In this document: positions 19,443 through 28,715 of the stretch, one piece after another
Numbering within the stretch: position 1 is the first letter of the stretch
Layout of the letters: each line of letters opens with the position of its first letter
From: DASZQL01 sp964391865
Lineage (GTDB): Bacteria; Planctomycetota; Phycisphaerae; Phycisphaerales; UBA1924
Direction of reading: 5' to 3'
DNA length: 64,000 nt
Assembly (NCBI GenBank): GCA_964391865.1
Contig: CAYMNQ010000002.1
Location: 1 to 64,000, forward strand
The notes under the pieces: generated by a model
Database searches by the model: none
What the model was told of the DNA's origin: nothing
Seen by the model: only the letters and a program-made list of their open reading frames with translations
Made by a program: the position numbers and the translations under genes

Positions 19443-20561
19443 CTAGCGCGCCGCCAAGTGTTCGACGACGCGGCGCAGACCCTCGACCGCGACCGCCATG
19501 CGTTCGTAGTCGAGCGTGTCCGGCGTATCGGTCTCGCGGTGGTAGTTCGGGTTTCGGAACGGAGCAGTGTCAGTGACCATCACCGCCGGGTAGCCGCACT
19601 GCCAGAATGACCAGTGATCCGACCAGTCGACGCCGGGGATGAAGGACGGCAGCGCCCCGCCCTCGCTCGCAACCGGTGTGCCGTCGCGGAAGACGCGGAC
19701 GCAGTCGCGCACGATTTCGCGCGAGCCAAAGTCACCAACGAATGCGACAAAGTTTCCGGTCGAGGGGTACACAACCCCGAACGGAGGCGGGTACTTCTGC
19801 GATCCCGGCGCATCACTGAAGTAGCCGAGAGTTTCAAGGCTCAGCATCGCGACGATGTTCTCGTTCTTCGAGCGACACTCGCGCGCATACACAAGCGACC
19901 CCATGTCGTCGGTCTGAAAGGTCGGCGGCTCCTCGTTCACGAAGAAAACAAATCGCACTGTGCGCGGCTGGGCCGAGTGCTTCATGCGCCGAGCGAGGGC
20001 AAGACACGCCGCGACGCCCGACGCATTGTCGTCAGCGCCTGGCGTGCCCTGAAATGAGTCGTAGTGCGCACCCACGACCACGATCTCGTTCGCAAGACTC
20101 GCGCCGGTGACGGTCACTTCAAGGTTGGGCGTCGGGGCGCCGCGCTCGACGAACACTTCACGCGGCGCGTCGTACCCGGCGGCGACGAGTTGATCGCGGA
20201 TGTACGCAGCGGACTCCGCGAGTCTCTTCGGGTAGAAGATGCTGCGCCCGCCGATCTCGGCGCCGATCACCTCGACATCGCGCCGCAGTTCCGCCGCCAG
20301 CGCGACCTGCTCTGAATTCAAACTCGGCTTTGGTCCCGAGTAGCTCTCGCCCGGCATGCGCACCATGACGAACCACATCCAGGCGCACGCCGCGGCCAGC
20401 ACCACGAACAAGATCAGCAGACGCTGCAAAGACCCGCGCGTCACCAGCCGCAGGCGCCTGGAGTGCGCCCGAGCTACAGGAGCACTCCCGTTGTTCGCGC
20501 CGGTCATGTAGTCGCTTCGCACCTCATCGGTACGCGGCGAAGATGGCCCGGTTCCGGGCAT
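19443..20561 (-). CDS. Membrane-anchored M28-family zinc peptidase
   Basis: The 372-residue protein has an N-terminal signal-anchor (LLILFVVLAAACAWMWFVMV) and an M28 aminopeptidase domain. The metal ligands of the family are visible: His/Asp in VVGAHYDS, Asp in GADDNASG, the catalytic Glu pair in NEEPP, a further ligand in LETLG, and His in NYHRETDTPDTLDY. It would cleave N-terminal residues from peptides in the periplasm or extracytoplasmic space. The ATG at 20561 lies five bases after the flotillin stop codon, so translation is probably coupled. An internal ATG at 20507 is an alternative. Confidence 0.92.
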   Translation of the reverse strand: MPGTGPSSPRTDEVRSDYMTGANNGSAPVARAHSRRLRLVTRGSLQRLLILFVVLAAACAWMWFVMVRMPGESYSGPKPSLNSEQVALAAELRRDVEVIGAEIGGRSIFYPKRLAESAAYIRDQLVAAGYDAPREVFVERGAPTPNLEVTVTGASLANEIVVVGAHYDSFQGTPGADDNASGVAACLALARRMKHSAQPRTVRFVFFVNEEPPTFQTDDMGSLVYARECRSKNENIVAMLSLETLGYFSDAPGSQKYPPPFGVVYPSTGNFVAFVGDFGSREIVRDCVRVFRDGTPVASEGGALPSFIPGVDWSDHWSFWQCGYPAVMVTDTAPFRNPNYHRETDTPDTLDYERMAVAVEGLRRVVEHLAAR

Positions 20562-20566
20562 TCTCG

Positions 20567-22195
20567 CTACGCCTTGTGTTCCACGCGGGAGTTCGCGCTC
20601 GCGTCCGCGTGCTCCTCCTGCGCGCTCCGGTTGACCTTGCCGAGTGCCGAAGGCAGCTCGATACCCGCCTGCTGCGCCAGCTCATGCAATCGCGGGAGCG
20701 TATTGACCATTCCCGCGATGAACTCGCTGGTGGTATTCCGCCCGCTGCCGTTGACAGCGCCCGTATCCCACACGGTGATCTTGTCGATCTTGAGGTTCTG
20801 CACCGCCTTGACCTGCTCGGCGACGAGCTGCGGCAACTGCTCGATGAGCAGCAGGGTGGGCCCAACCTGCGGGTTGCTACCGCACGCGGCGATCAACTGG
20901 CGGTACCCCTCCGCCTTGGCTTCGAGCACGCGCCGGGTGCCCTCCGCTTCGGCGGTGAACTTCGCGAGGATCGCGTCCGCCTCGCCCTGGGCTTCAATGC
21001 GGCGCTTCTCCGCCTCGGCGGCGGCGGCGATCTCGATGCGCTTCTTCTCGATCTCCTGCGGGGCCAGTTGCTCCTTGCCCAGCCGCGCGAGTTCCTGCTC
21101 GCGCTGCGCCTGGAGGATTGCCTCCTGCGCCTTCGCCGAGGCGATCTCCGCGCGGCGCTTCGCTTCCGCCTGCACCTCGCCCAGTTTCGCGCCGCTGTCG
21201 GCCATCAAGGCGCGGGACTGGTTCTCGCCCACGACCGCGGCGGCTTCCGCTTCAGCAACCTTGATGCGTTGTTCCTGTTCCGCCAGCTTGCGGGCCGCGG
21301 CGGTCTCCGCCTCGCGCTGGGCGGTCGTGATCTCCCGGTCGCGCTTCGCCTGCACCTCGCCCTTCACCGCCTCGGCTTCGAGGGCGGCGACCGCGACGCG
21401 CTGCTGCTGCTCCGCTTTCTTCTGCCCTTCCACGCCCGTCGCCAGTTCGCGGGCCACGCCGACCGTCCGCTCGCGGACAGCCATCGCTTCGCCGGTCGCG
21501 CCCTCGCGCTCTTGCTCCGCGACCTCGACCTTCGCGCGATTGATCGCCTCCGCCGCAGCGCGCCGCCCGATCGCCTGGATGTACCCCGACTCGTCGGTGA
21601 TATCTCGGATGTTGACGTTGATAAGCTCGAGCCCGATCTTGTTGATCTCCTGCCCGACGTTCTCGTTGATCAGCTTCATGAACTTCTCTCGGTCCTTGTT
21701 GATCTCCTCGATCGAGAGCGTGGCGATCACAAGGCGAAGCTGGCCGAGGATGATGTCCTGCGCCTGCTCGCGGACCTGGTTTACTTCCAGATTCAGCAAG
21801 CGCTCGGCCGCGTTGTTCATCAGCACCGGGTCGGTCGAGACGCCCACGGTGAACGTCGCGGGGACATTCACACGGATGTTGTTCAGCGAGAGAGCGCCTT
21901 CGAGGGGGATGTCGATGACCAGCGGCTCAAGCGCGAGATACGCGTAGTCCTGGATCAGCGGCACGACGAACGCGCCGCCGCCGTGGAGACACTTCGCGGC
22001 CTTGTTCGTTCCTACGCGCCCGTAGATCACCAGGATCCGGTTGCTCGGGCACCGCTTGTAGTACTTCACGATGATGACCGTGAAGAACAGCAACAAGAGA
22101 AGCACCGAGCCGATCAGCCCGAGCCAGATCAACGGCACCCGTTCGAGTTGCTGGGACTGCGCGAGCGCGCTCAGTGCGATCGGTGAACCGGTCAT
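20567..22195 (-). CDS. Flotillin-like SPFH-domain protein
   Basis: The 542-residue protein has an N-terminal membrane segment (about 20-45, LIGSVLLLLLFFTVIIVKYY), then an SPFH domain (about 50-240) and a long Ala/Glu/Lys-rich coiled coil (about 240-460) typical of flotillins such as YuaG. Flotillins oligomerise on the membrane and organise lipid domains. The ATG at 22195 follows GGAGG at eight bases. The gene is preceded by an NfeD-like gene (61-base gap) and followed by an M28 peptidase. The NfeD-flotillin pair is a known arrangement. Confidence 0.95.
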   Translation of the reverse strand: MTGSPIALSALAQSQQLERVPLIWLGLIGSVLLLLLFFTVIIVKYYKRCPSNRILVIYGRVGTNKAAKCLHGGGAFVVPLIQDYAYLALEPLVIDIPLEGALSLNNIRVNVPATFTVGVSTDPVLMNNAAERLLNLEVNQVREQAQDIILGQLRLVIATLSIEEINKDREKFMKLINENVGQEINKIGLELINVNIRDITDESGYIQAIGRRAAAEAINRAKVEVAEQEREGATGEAMAVRERTVGVARELATGVEGQKKAEQQQRVAVAALEAEAVKGEVQAKRDREITTAQREAETAAARKLAEQEQRIKVAEAEAAAVVGENQSRALMADSGAKLGEVQAEAKRRAEIASAKAQEAILQAQREQELARLGKEQLAPQEIEKKRIEIAAAAEAEKRRIEAQGEADAILAKFTAEAEGTRRVLEAKAEGYRQLIAACGSNPQVGPTLLLIEQLPQLVAEQVKAVQNLKIDKITVWDTGAVNGSGRNTTSEFIAGMVNTLPRLHELAQQAGIELPSALGKVNRSAQEEHADASANSRVEHKA

Positions 22196-22256
22196 GAGTC
22201 ATCCTCCGTCAATTCCGAACCATCGAGTACGGCAGCGAGTCTCGAAAGCGCGCCCA

Positions 22257-22829
22257 TCATTTGGGCGCGACAGTCAGCGTATTGTCTGTATTCACCGCGA
22301 CCACGCGAACGCGCGAGCCGGTCGGGATCGGATCACCATCAGATACAGCGCGGTACAAGCGCTGACGATTCTCGATCGTGATGCGCACTTCACCCGTTCC
22401 ACGCCCGGACTCCGGCACGGTGACATACACATCGCCGACGGCCCCGTGCGCTGAGACGATCGCGATGTTCCCCGAACTCTGGAGGTCGTGCAGCGCCTTG
22501 AGCAGCAACCCCAGGAGCCACACCATCGCCACGCCGCAGAAGATGCCGAAGCCGGCGCTCACGAGATACCCCCAGCCGGCCCCGCGCAGCCCGCCCAGCC
22601 CGCCCCAGCCGAAGCCCATCATGAATGCGAGAACGCTCTGCAGCGACAGCGCCTTGAACCCCTGCGAAGAGTCCGCATGGTGATCCCCCGCCCCCGCGGC
22701 CGCGGTGTCGTGCAGATCGTGCTCCACCCCGTCCCCGGCGGCGAACAGCCGCAGCAGAAAGAACGCCGTCCCGATGATCGCCGGCGCGCTGAACCAGCCC
22801 GCATGGCTCCCGAAGAAAAGGTCCATCAT
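22257..22829 (-). CDS. NfeD-like membrane protein with C-terminal OB-fold
   Basis: The 190-residue protein has an N-terminal membrane helix (SAPAIIGTAFFLLRLF), a second hydrophobic region around residue 80, and a C-terminal beta-barrel-like domain (GAVGDVYVTVPESGRG, RVRVVAVNTDNTLTV) that resembles the NfeD OB-fold. NfeD proteins pair with flotillins, as YuaF does with YuaG, and the gene directly precedes the flotillin here. The start at 22829 is set by GGAGG six bases upstream; a second ATG follows immediately. Confidence 0.88.
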   Translation of the reverse strand: MMDLFFGSHAGWFSAPAIIGTAFFLLRLFAAGDGVEHDLHDTAAAGAGDHHADSSQGFKALSLQSVLAFMMGFGWGGLGGLRGAGWGYLVSAGFGIFCGVAMVWLLGLLLKALHDLQSSGNIAIVSAHGAVGDVYVTVPESGRGTGEVRITIENRQRLYRAVSDGDPIPTGSRVRVVAVNTDNTLTVAPK

Positions 22830-22934
22830 GTGCCGCCTCCGGCCTATTGTTACGCGCGGTGATCGCTGGATTTCAGCTTTGCGACCCGCTGCGCCCTGCA
22901 AGTCTAGAATCGATGTTCGCGGGACACGTCTACT

Positions 22935-23816
22935 TTACTGCGCCAGCAATCGATCAAGCGCCGACCCGGGGTCCTCCTCGCGCATCAACGACTCCCCGAC
23001 CAGCACCGCGTTCACGCCCGCCGCGCGCAAACGCTGCAAATCACTGGGTGAGCGTATCCCCGATTCGCTCACCAGGACCGAGGGATCATCCACAAGATCG
23101 ACCAGCCGCAGCGTGTGCGACAGGTCCGTCGTCATCGTACGCAGGTCGCGGTTGTTGATCCCCAGCAGGCAGTAGCTCCGCGAGGGGAACCCGATGTGCG
23201 GCCGCACGCGCAGCAGATTCTCCATGTCGTGCACTTCGATCAGCGAAGTGAGTTGCAGCTCGCGCGCCAGGATCATCAGGTCGATCAGATCGCTCTCGCT
23301 CAGGCACTCCGCGATCAGGAGGATCGCGTCCGCGCCGGCGGCGCGGCTCTCCCACACCTGCCACGGGTCGACGATGAAATCCTTGCGCAGCACCGGGATC
23401 GGGACGGCGTCCTTGACGCGGTGGATGAACTCGAGCTTGCCGCCGAAGAATGGTTCATCGGTCAGGCACGAGATCGCCGCCGCTCCGGCGCTGTGGTACT
23501 GGCGCGCGATCTTCGTGGGGTCGAAGTCGTCGCGCGCGTACTCGGGGCGGATCCACCCGTCCGCGCTGCCGCGCTCCCCGCCGCTGCGCGCGTGCTCGGC
23601 GGCGACGGACGGGCTCTTCCGCTTGATCTCCGCGATCACCGACGTGTGATTGCCCTTGTGGTGCTTGGTGACGGCGGCGAAGAAATTCCGCGGGCGACCC
23701 AGCTCGCCGATCAGCTCCTTGAAGTGATCGACGGAGCGGAGCCGTTTCCGCTGCTCGACATCGCGGCGGGTTTGCTCCACAATCTGCTGCAGCGTGATGC
23801 CCGGTTCGCCGCTCAT
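22935..23816 (-). CDS. trpC: Indole-3-glycerol phosphate synthase
   Basis: TrpC closes the indole ring of indole-3-glycerol phosphate in tryptophan synthesis. The 293-residue protein shows the (beta/alpha)8 landmarks: SVIAEIKRKSPS (catalytic Lys), AAAISCLTDEPFFGG, PVLRKDFIVDPWQVWESRAAGADAILLI in pieces, LLGINNRDLRTM and VLVSESGIRSPSDL. A roughly 20-residue insertion rich in Gly/Ser/Arg follows the first Lys motif. The start at 23816 is needed to keep the N-terminal helix (ITLQQIVEQTRRDVEQRK). It overlaps by 20 bases the start of the divergent gene. No other trp gene is present. Confidence 0.95.
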   Translation of the reverse strand: MSGEPGITLQQIVEQTRRDVEQRKRLRSVDHFKELIGELGRPRNFFAAVTKHHKGNHTSVIAEIKRKSPSVAAEHARSGGERGSADGWIRPEYARDDFDPTKIARQYHSAGAAAISCLTDEPFFGGKLEFIHRVKDAVPIPVLRKDFIVDPWQVWESRAAGADAILLIAECLSESDLIDLMILARELQLTSLIEVHDMENLLRVRPHIGFPSRSYCLLGINNRDLRTMTTDLSHTLRLVDLVDDPSVLVSESGIRSPSDLQRLRAAGVNAVLVGESLMREEDPGSALDRLLAQ

Positions 23817-24918
23817 TCCGGTGTTGGTCCTCGCGGTTGCGGGGGGTGCTGGGGTCCTGAGCGCGCCGCTCGCGCCGGGCGAAAGAGTAGCCGCCGGCGG
23901 CGATCGCGCCTTGTGCCGCACCGCGCTCGTCATCGACCCAACGGAACCCGCACCGAACGCGAATCTTGTGCTCTCGGTTGCGCAGCCTCATTCCCCGATC
24001 GAATCCGCCGCGCCCCGAGAAGCCGAACAAGCCGTAGTTCCCCCCGCGTCTCCACCGCCGCCGTCAACGGCTGAGCGATTGCGCTTTCTTGCACTGATGC
24101 TCATCCCCGCCGCCGCCGCGGGCGTGCTCGCGTGGCACCTGGGGCTGCTGAAGCCCAAGACCGTGCGCCTCCCGCCCGACGAGGAGGCGCGCCGCGAGCA
24201 GCACGCGCTGTGGCCCATCTTCATCCTCGCCGGGCTGATCGTGTACCTGAGCCAGATCCTCGGCTCCGCGTCCGCGCGGGCGCTCTTCTCACTCTCGAAG
24301 GAGGAGATCGCCCAGCCGCGCGGCGCGGCGCTGCTCTCGTGGGGAACGTACGCGGGCTGTTTCGCTGGCCTCGTGGTCGTGCTGCTCGCGTTCCGCGGCC
24401 TCGGTCGCTCGATCGGGCTGCGCGCCAGATTCGCCGACCTGCCGCTCGGGGTGCTGGGGTTTGGGCTTGTGTATCCGATGGTGAGCGCACTCGGCGCGCT
24501 ACTGACCCTCATCGCGATCTGGCTCTCGCAGCAACGCGGCGGCGCGCCCCCCGAGCAACTCGCCCACGACACGCTGCAGATGCTCTTCAACCCGCTCACG
24601 GTGCGCGACGCGTGGTGGTGGGCGATCGTCGCCGCCGTCGCGATCGGCGCGCCGATTGTCGAGGAGATCATCTACCGCGGGTTCCTGCAGACGGGCATCC
24701 TCCGCGCCACCGGCTCGCCGACGGCGGCGGTGCTGGCGACGTCGCTCGCGTTCGTCCTGCCGCACATGACGGTCGTCGAGCCGCACGCGCTGCTGGTGCT
24801 CTTCGTGCTGTCGGTGGGCATGGGCATCGCGACCGAGCGCACGGGCCGGCTCGGGGCGGCGATCGTGATCCACATTCTCTTCAATGCCACGAATCTGGCG
24901 ATCGCGTCGGTGGCGTGA
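23797..24918 (+). CDS. CPBP-family intramembrane metalloprotease
   Basis: The protein (373 residues from the ATG at 23797) has a hydrophobic N-terminus, a Pro-rich linker (PPASPPPPS) and six or more transmembrane segments. The CPBP (Abi) motifs are present: EEIIYRGFLQ, a His in FVLPHM, and HILFNATN near the C-terminus. Bacterial members resemble eukaryotic Rce1 CAAX proteases; most have no known substrate. The start overlaps that of trpC on the other strand, which is unusual. Downstream ATG 24098 would remove the signal-like N-terminus but keep the core, so the start is uncertain. Confidence 0.88.
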   Translation: MPGSPLIPVLVLAVAGGAGVLSAPLAPGERVAAGGDRALCRTALVIDPTEPAPNANLVLSVAQPHSPIESAAPREAEQAVVPPASPPPPSTAERLRFLALMLIPAAAAGVLAWHLGLLKPKTVRLPPDEEARREQHALWPIFILAGLIVYLSQILGSASARALFSLSKEEIAQPRGAALLSWGTYAGCFAGLVVVLLAFRGLGRSIGLRARFADLPLGVLGFGLVYPMVSALGALLTLIAIWLSQQRGGAPPEQLAHDTLQMLFNPLTVRDAWWWAIVAAVAIGAPIVEEIIYRGFLQTGILRATGSPTAAVLATSLAFVLPHMTVVEPHALLVLFVLSVGMGIATERTGRLGAAIVIHILFNATNLAIASVA

Positions 24919-24951
24919 ATCAACCGGTGGCACGCAGCGGCGCATCACCTG

Positions 24952-26211
24952 CTACTCCCCCACCGCCGCCATCATCTCCGCCGCGATGCCGTCGGCGAAG
25001 AACATCCCCTCGTCCGTCAGAATCCATCGATCGCCCTGCCGCGCCAATCGCCCGCTGTCGATCTCGCGCCGCGCGATCCGTTCCAGCGCGAGCGTGGCGC
25101 CGAAGCCATCGGCGGCGGCGAGCACGTCGCTCGCATCCACACCCTCGCGCAGCCGGAGCCCCATCATCAGCCGCTCGCGCAGCGCGCGGCGCGGGTCCGG
25201 CGCTTCGAGGTCCACCACGGGACTGACGCCGCCGCGGGCAACGCCCTCGAGCCAGTCCGTCAGCCGCGGCACATTCTTCCATCGCCAGCCGGCAATATGC
25301 GCCGACGCGCTCGGGCCGGCGGCGAGCCATTCTCCCTGCCGCCAGTAGACGAGATTGTGCCGGCACTCGGCGCCCGGGCGCGCGTAGTTGCTCACCTCGT
25401 AGCGCTCGAACCCGGCGGCCCGCAGGCGTTCGAGCGTGGCGCGCTGCATGTCGGCCTCGAGGTCCTGATCCATCGGCTCGAACTCGCCCATCTCCAGCCG
25501 CTTGGTCATCGCGGTGTTGGGCTCGAAGGTAAGCGAGTAGCAACTGAGATGATCGGTCGCCGGTGCACCGCCGTCCCCCCGGCTCACGCACAGCGCGAGC
25601 GCGCGATCAAGGTCGCTCATCCACTCGTCCATCGTCTGCCCGGGGATCGCGAAGATCAGGTCGATGTTCCGGCGCGCGATCCCCGCCGCCGCAGCGAGCT
25701 CGAGCGCGCGTCCAACATTCTCAGGGTCGTGCCAGCGCTCGAGCGTTTTGAGATGGGCCGGGTTGAACGACTGCGCACCGATGCTGACGCGCGTCACGCC
25801 GCCCGATACGAAGATCGCCATGAGTTCCGCCGTCACCGTTTCGGGATTGCATTCGACGGTGAACTCGTCGAGCTCGGAAAGATCGAACGCCGCATGCATC
25901 TCGCCGAGCAGCCGCACCCACAACTCGGGCCGTAGCAGACTGGGCGTCCCGCCACCCACGAAGATCGTTGAGAGATGCAGCCGCCCACCCGAATGTTTCA
26001 CGAACGATTGCTGCTCATCGACCAGCCGATCGACGAAAACCCCTTGCCGGTCAGCGGTATCAACGAAGCTGTAAAAATCGCAGTAGTGGCACTTGTGGAA
26101 GCAGAAGGGAACGTGGACATAGAGAGACTTCACGGCGGAATGGAACGACTCAACCGGCAATACGTCGGTTGAGCGTTGCCCCTGCACCGTGAGGTCGATA
26201 CGCTTTGTCAC
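24952..26211 (-). CDS. hemW: HemW-like radical SAM protein
   Basis: The 419-residue protein carries the radical SAM cluster motif CFHKCHYC in the HemW context VHVPFCFHKCHYCDFYS. It also has the family blocks VGGGTPSLL, EFTVECNPETV, RVSIGAQSFN and SCYSLTFEPNTAM. HemW proteins are heme chaperones related to oxygen-independent coproporphyrinogen oxidase (HemN) and are often mis-annotated as such. The GTG at 26211 is the first sensible start; the frame stays open to 26907 but that part is antisense to the FHA gene. No ATG lies between the GTG and the conserved core. Confidence 0.92.
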   Translation of the reverse strand: MTKRIDLTVQGQRSTDVLPVESFHSAVKSLYVHVPFCFHKCHYCDFYSFVDTADRQGVFVDRLVDEQQSFVKHSGGRLHLSTIFVGGGTPSLLRPELWVRLLGEMHAAFDLSELDEFTVECNPETVTAELMAIFVSGGVTRVSIGAQSFNPAHLKTLERWHDPENVGRALELAAAAGIARRNIDLIFAIPGQTMDEWMSDLDRALALCVSRGDGGAPATDHLSCYSLTFEPNTAMTKRLEMGEFEPMDQDLEADMQRATLERLRAAGFERYEVSNYARPGAECRHNLVYWRQGEWLAAGPSASAHIAGWRWKNVPRLTDWLEGVARGGVSPVVDLEAPDPRRALRERLMMGLRLREGVDASDVLAAADGFGATLALERIARREIDSGRLARQGDRWILTDEGMFFADGIAAEMMAAVGE

Positions 26212-26355
26212 GTGAGTTTCGGTCGGAGCTTGATCGGTTGAGTTCGGCGTTCGCTCGCAACCTCTGCGGGCGGCTCGGACGATATGGACTATAGAGCACC
26301 GCCGGGCGGGCGAGCGTGTGGCGCGTCGGGCACGCGCTAGAAAGGTGCGGACAGG

Positions 26356-26874
26356 GTGGATGACGCCGTGAACGTGAAGTTGCTCGTCATGCTGGCGGAT
26401 GGGACGCGGCGGGAGATCCCGCTGGACCTCGGCACGTACGTGATCGGTCGGAAGACCGACGCGTCGCTCCGCGTGCCGCTGGCGAGCGTATCGCGCGAGC
26501 ACGCCGAACTCGTGGTCGAGCAAGAGCGCGTGAGCATCCGCGACCTCGGCTCGAGCAACGGCACATACCTGAACAACAAGCGCGTCTCCGCCACCGATCT
26601 GCACGCGGGTGACGTGCTTGGCATCGGCCCCGCGTGCAAGTTCGTGGTCGAGATCGACGGCAAGACCGGCTCGGTGAAGCCGCCAGCGGCTCGCCCGGCG
26701 CTCGACGAAACACCCCCCGACGGCTCCCCAGCCGAGGACGAACTGACGGACCTCGACGAAACGGTGACGAAGCCCTCGCCGAGGGCCGCCGCCGCTCCGG
26801 GCAAGCGCGGCGACGAGAGCAGCATCTTCGATTTCGATTTCGATTTCGAAGACGACGAAAACCCGAAGCTCTGA
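26356..26874 (+). CDS. FHA-domain protein
   Basis: The 172-residue protein is an N-terminal forkhead-associated domain (about 1-100) with the phosphothreonine-binding landmarks YVIGRKTDAS, SVSREHAEL and DLGSSNGTYLNN. A disordered Pro/Glu-rich linker follows, then an acidic tail with repeated Asp-Phe (FDFDFDFEDDE). FHA domains bind phosphothreonine, so this is a plausible reader of Ser/Thr kinases such as the one at the window start; the link is inferred. The start is a GTG at 26356; GTG 26368 is an alternative. Confidence 0.9.
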   Translation: MDDAVNVKLLVMLADGTRREIPLDLGTYVIGRKTDASLRVPLASVSREHAELVVEQERVSIRDLGSSNGTYLNNKRVSATDLHAGDVLGIGPACKFVVEIDGKTGSVKPPAARPALDETPPDGSPAEDELTDLDETVTKPSPRAAAAPGKRGDESSIFDFDFDFEDDENPKL

Positions 26875-26963
26875 GCCCTCGGGTGCGCACCGGTCGTTTC
26901 GCAACAAGAAGCACTGCTCCGCAACACGACGTGACGCATGAGCGAGCGTTCCACGCTCGTGGT

Positions 26964-27173
26964 TCAGCCGGCCTTCTTCGCGGGGGCCTTGCTATCAGCG
27001 GGGTCAGCGACAGGCGCGAGCTTCGGCCCGTCGTTCTTCACCGGGATCTTGATGTTCATGCCGCAGTTTTGGCAGCGCACCAGCCGCCCGCGCGCCGCGT
27101 CGGGCACACCCAGCACCGCGCGGCAGCGGAGATTCGGACACATCACTCGGATCGTGCTGCTGGAATCGCCCAT
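26964..27173 (-). CDS. Small zinc-ribbon protein
   Basis: The 69-residue protein has two Cys pairs (VMCPNLRCRAVLGVP and VRCQNCGMNIKIP) that form a likely zinc ribbon, followed by a Lys/Ala/Pro tail. The pattern resembles the MJ0042-type and similar zinc-finger leaders common in planctomycetes. The start is the ATG at 27173. The upstream extension to 27257 is not supported. The gene is divergent from purA. Confidence 0.7.
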   Translation of the reverse strand: MGDSSSTIRVMCPNLRCRAVLGVPDAARGRLVRCQNCGMNIKIPVKNDGPKLAPVADPADSKAPAKKAG

Positions 27174-27336
27174 GAGTTGTGGTCCCAAGAACGCGGGGTG
27201 TGCTGAAGGAACAGAGTCCCTTGAAGATCGGCCCACGCCGCGCGCCGCTTGATCCACCGGCGCGGCAACCCGCTACACTGCCGCGAAGATCACCGGTGAG
27301 CTGACCAATAACCAAAGCGCGGGAGCCCTTCGGACC

Positions 27337-28677
27337 ATGAGCACGGCTGGGAGCGGGATCAATGCGGCCGTCGTGGGGCTTCAGTGGGGCGACGAGGGCA
27401 AGGGCAAGGTCATCGACCTGATCGCGCCGGGCTTCGCCGCCGTTGTGCGGTACAACGGCGGGGCGAACGCCGGGCACTCCGTCGTCATCAACGGAAAACG
27501 CCACGCGCTGCACCTTGTCCCCTCGGGCATCTTCCACCCCGGCACGCGCGCCGTCATCGGCAACGGCGTGGTGATCGACCCGGACGTGCTGCTGCGCGAA
27601 CTCGACGGGCTCACGGCGCAGGGCGTCGAGTGTTCCTCGCTCGCGATCTCCTCGCGCGCTCACGTCGTGATGGAGTATCACAAAGCAGAAGACGGGCTGC
27701 GCGAATCGCTGCTCAGCACTTCCGCCACGGGCGGCGCGGACCTCGAGAACACCGCGACCACCGACCGCAGCATCGGCACCACCAAGCGCGGCATCGGGCC
27801 CGCCTACAGCGACAAGGCGCAGCGCTCCAGCGCCATCCGCGTGGGCGACCTGCTCGACGCCCCGCGCCTCCGCCGGAAGATCAGCGAGAACTGCGAGTTC
27901 AAAAACCGCATGTTCCGCGCGCTGAGCGCGGATGTGCCGAGTTTCAGCCCGGAGAAACTGCTGAGCACCGCGAGCGCGTGGGGCGAGCGCCTGCGCCCGT
28001 TCGTCACCGACACCGTATACCTGCTTCACGACCTGCTGCGCGAAGGCAAACCAATTCTCTTCGAGGGCGCGAACGCCACGCTGCTGGATGTCGATCACGG
28101 CACGTTCCCGTATGTCACCTCGTCGAGCACCAGCGTCCTGGGCATCCCCTCGGGCACGGGCGTGCCGGGGAAGCGCATCGGGCGCGTCATCGGCGTGATG
28201 AAGGCGTACTCGACCCGCGTCGGCGGCGGGCCTTTCCCCACCGAGCTGCACGACGCCACCGGCACGCGCATCCGCGAGCGCGGGCGCGAATACGGCACCA
28301 CCACCGGCCGCCCGCGCCGCTGCGGCTGGCTCGATCTCGTCGCCGTGCGGTACAGCGCGATGGTGAACGGCTGCGATGAACTCGCGATCATGCTGCTCGA
28401 CGTGCTGGCGGGCTTCGACGAACTGAAGATCTGCACCGCGTACCGCGTGAACGGGCGCGTGACGGACCGCTTCATGCCCGACGCGGAAGAGCTCGCCCAC
28501 GCCGAGCCGGTGTACGAGACGATCCCGGGGTTCAGCGAAGAAATCACCGGCGCGCGCACGCGCGCGGCATTGCCGGCGCGGGCGCGCGAGTACGCCGAGC
28601 GCGTGGAACGCGCGGTGGGCGTGCCCGTGACGATCATCAGCGTCGGGCCGGATCGGTCGCAGACAATTGTGGGGTAG
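27337..28677 (+). CDS. purA: Adenylosuccinate synthase
   Basis: PurA joins IMP and aspartate with GTP to give adenylosuccinate, the first committed step to AMP. The 446-residue protein has the P-loop-like start VVGLQWGDEGKGKVIDLIA, the IMP site region NGGANAGHSVV, the GIGPAYSDKAQRSS block and the C-terminal TTTGRPRRCGWLDLVAV. Length and order are normal for the family. A GGGAG ribosome binding site precedes the ATG at 27337. Confidence 0.97.
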   Translation: MSTAGSGINAAVVGLQWGDEGKGKVIDLIAPGFAAVVRYNGGANAGHSVVINGKRHALHLVPSGIFHPGTRAVIGNGVVIDPDVLLRELDGLTAQGVECSSLAISSRAHVVMEYHKAEDGLRESLLSTSATGGADLENTATTDRSIGTTKRGIGPAYSDKAQRSSAIRVGDLLDAPRLRRKISENCEFKNRMFRALSADVPSFSPEKLLSTASAWGERLRPFVTDTVYLLHDLLREGKPILFEGANATLLDVDHGTFPYVTSSSTSVLGIPSGTGVPGKRIGRVIGVMKAYSTRVGGGPFPTELHDATGTRIRERGREYGTTTGRPRRCGWLDLVAVRYSAMVNGCDELAIMLLDVLAGFDELKICTAYRVNGRVTDRFMPDAEELAHAEPVYETIPGFSEEITGARTRAALPARAREYAERVERAVGVPVTIISVGPDRSQTIVG

Positions 28678-28678
28678 T

Positions 28679-28715
28679 GGGCTTGGGGCTTTGGGCTTTG
28701 GGCTTTGGGCTTTGG
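28679..28715. repeat. Heptad tandem repeat GGGCTTT
   Basis: About five units of a 7-base repeat (GGGCTTT or GGGGCTT), starting two bases after the purA stop codon. The related unit GAGCTTT makes an array at 47635-47693. Confidence 0.85.

Noticed and set aside
26212..26907. Long N-terminal extension of the hemW frame
   Set aside because: It runs antisense through the FHA gene and its start is far from the radical SAM core; GTG 26211 is a better start.
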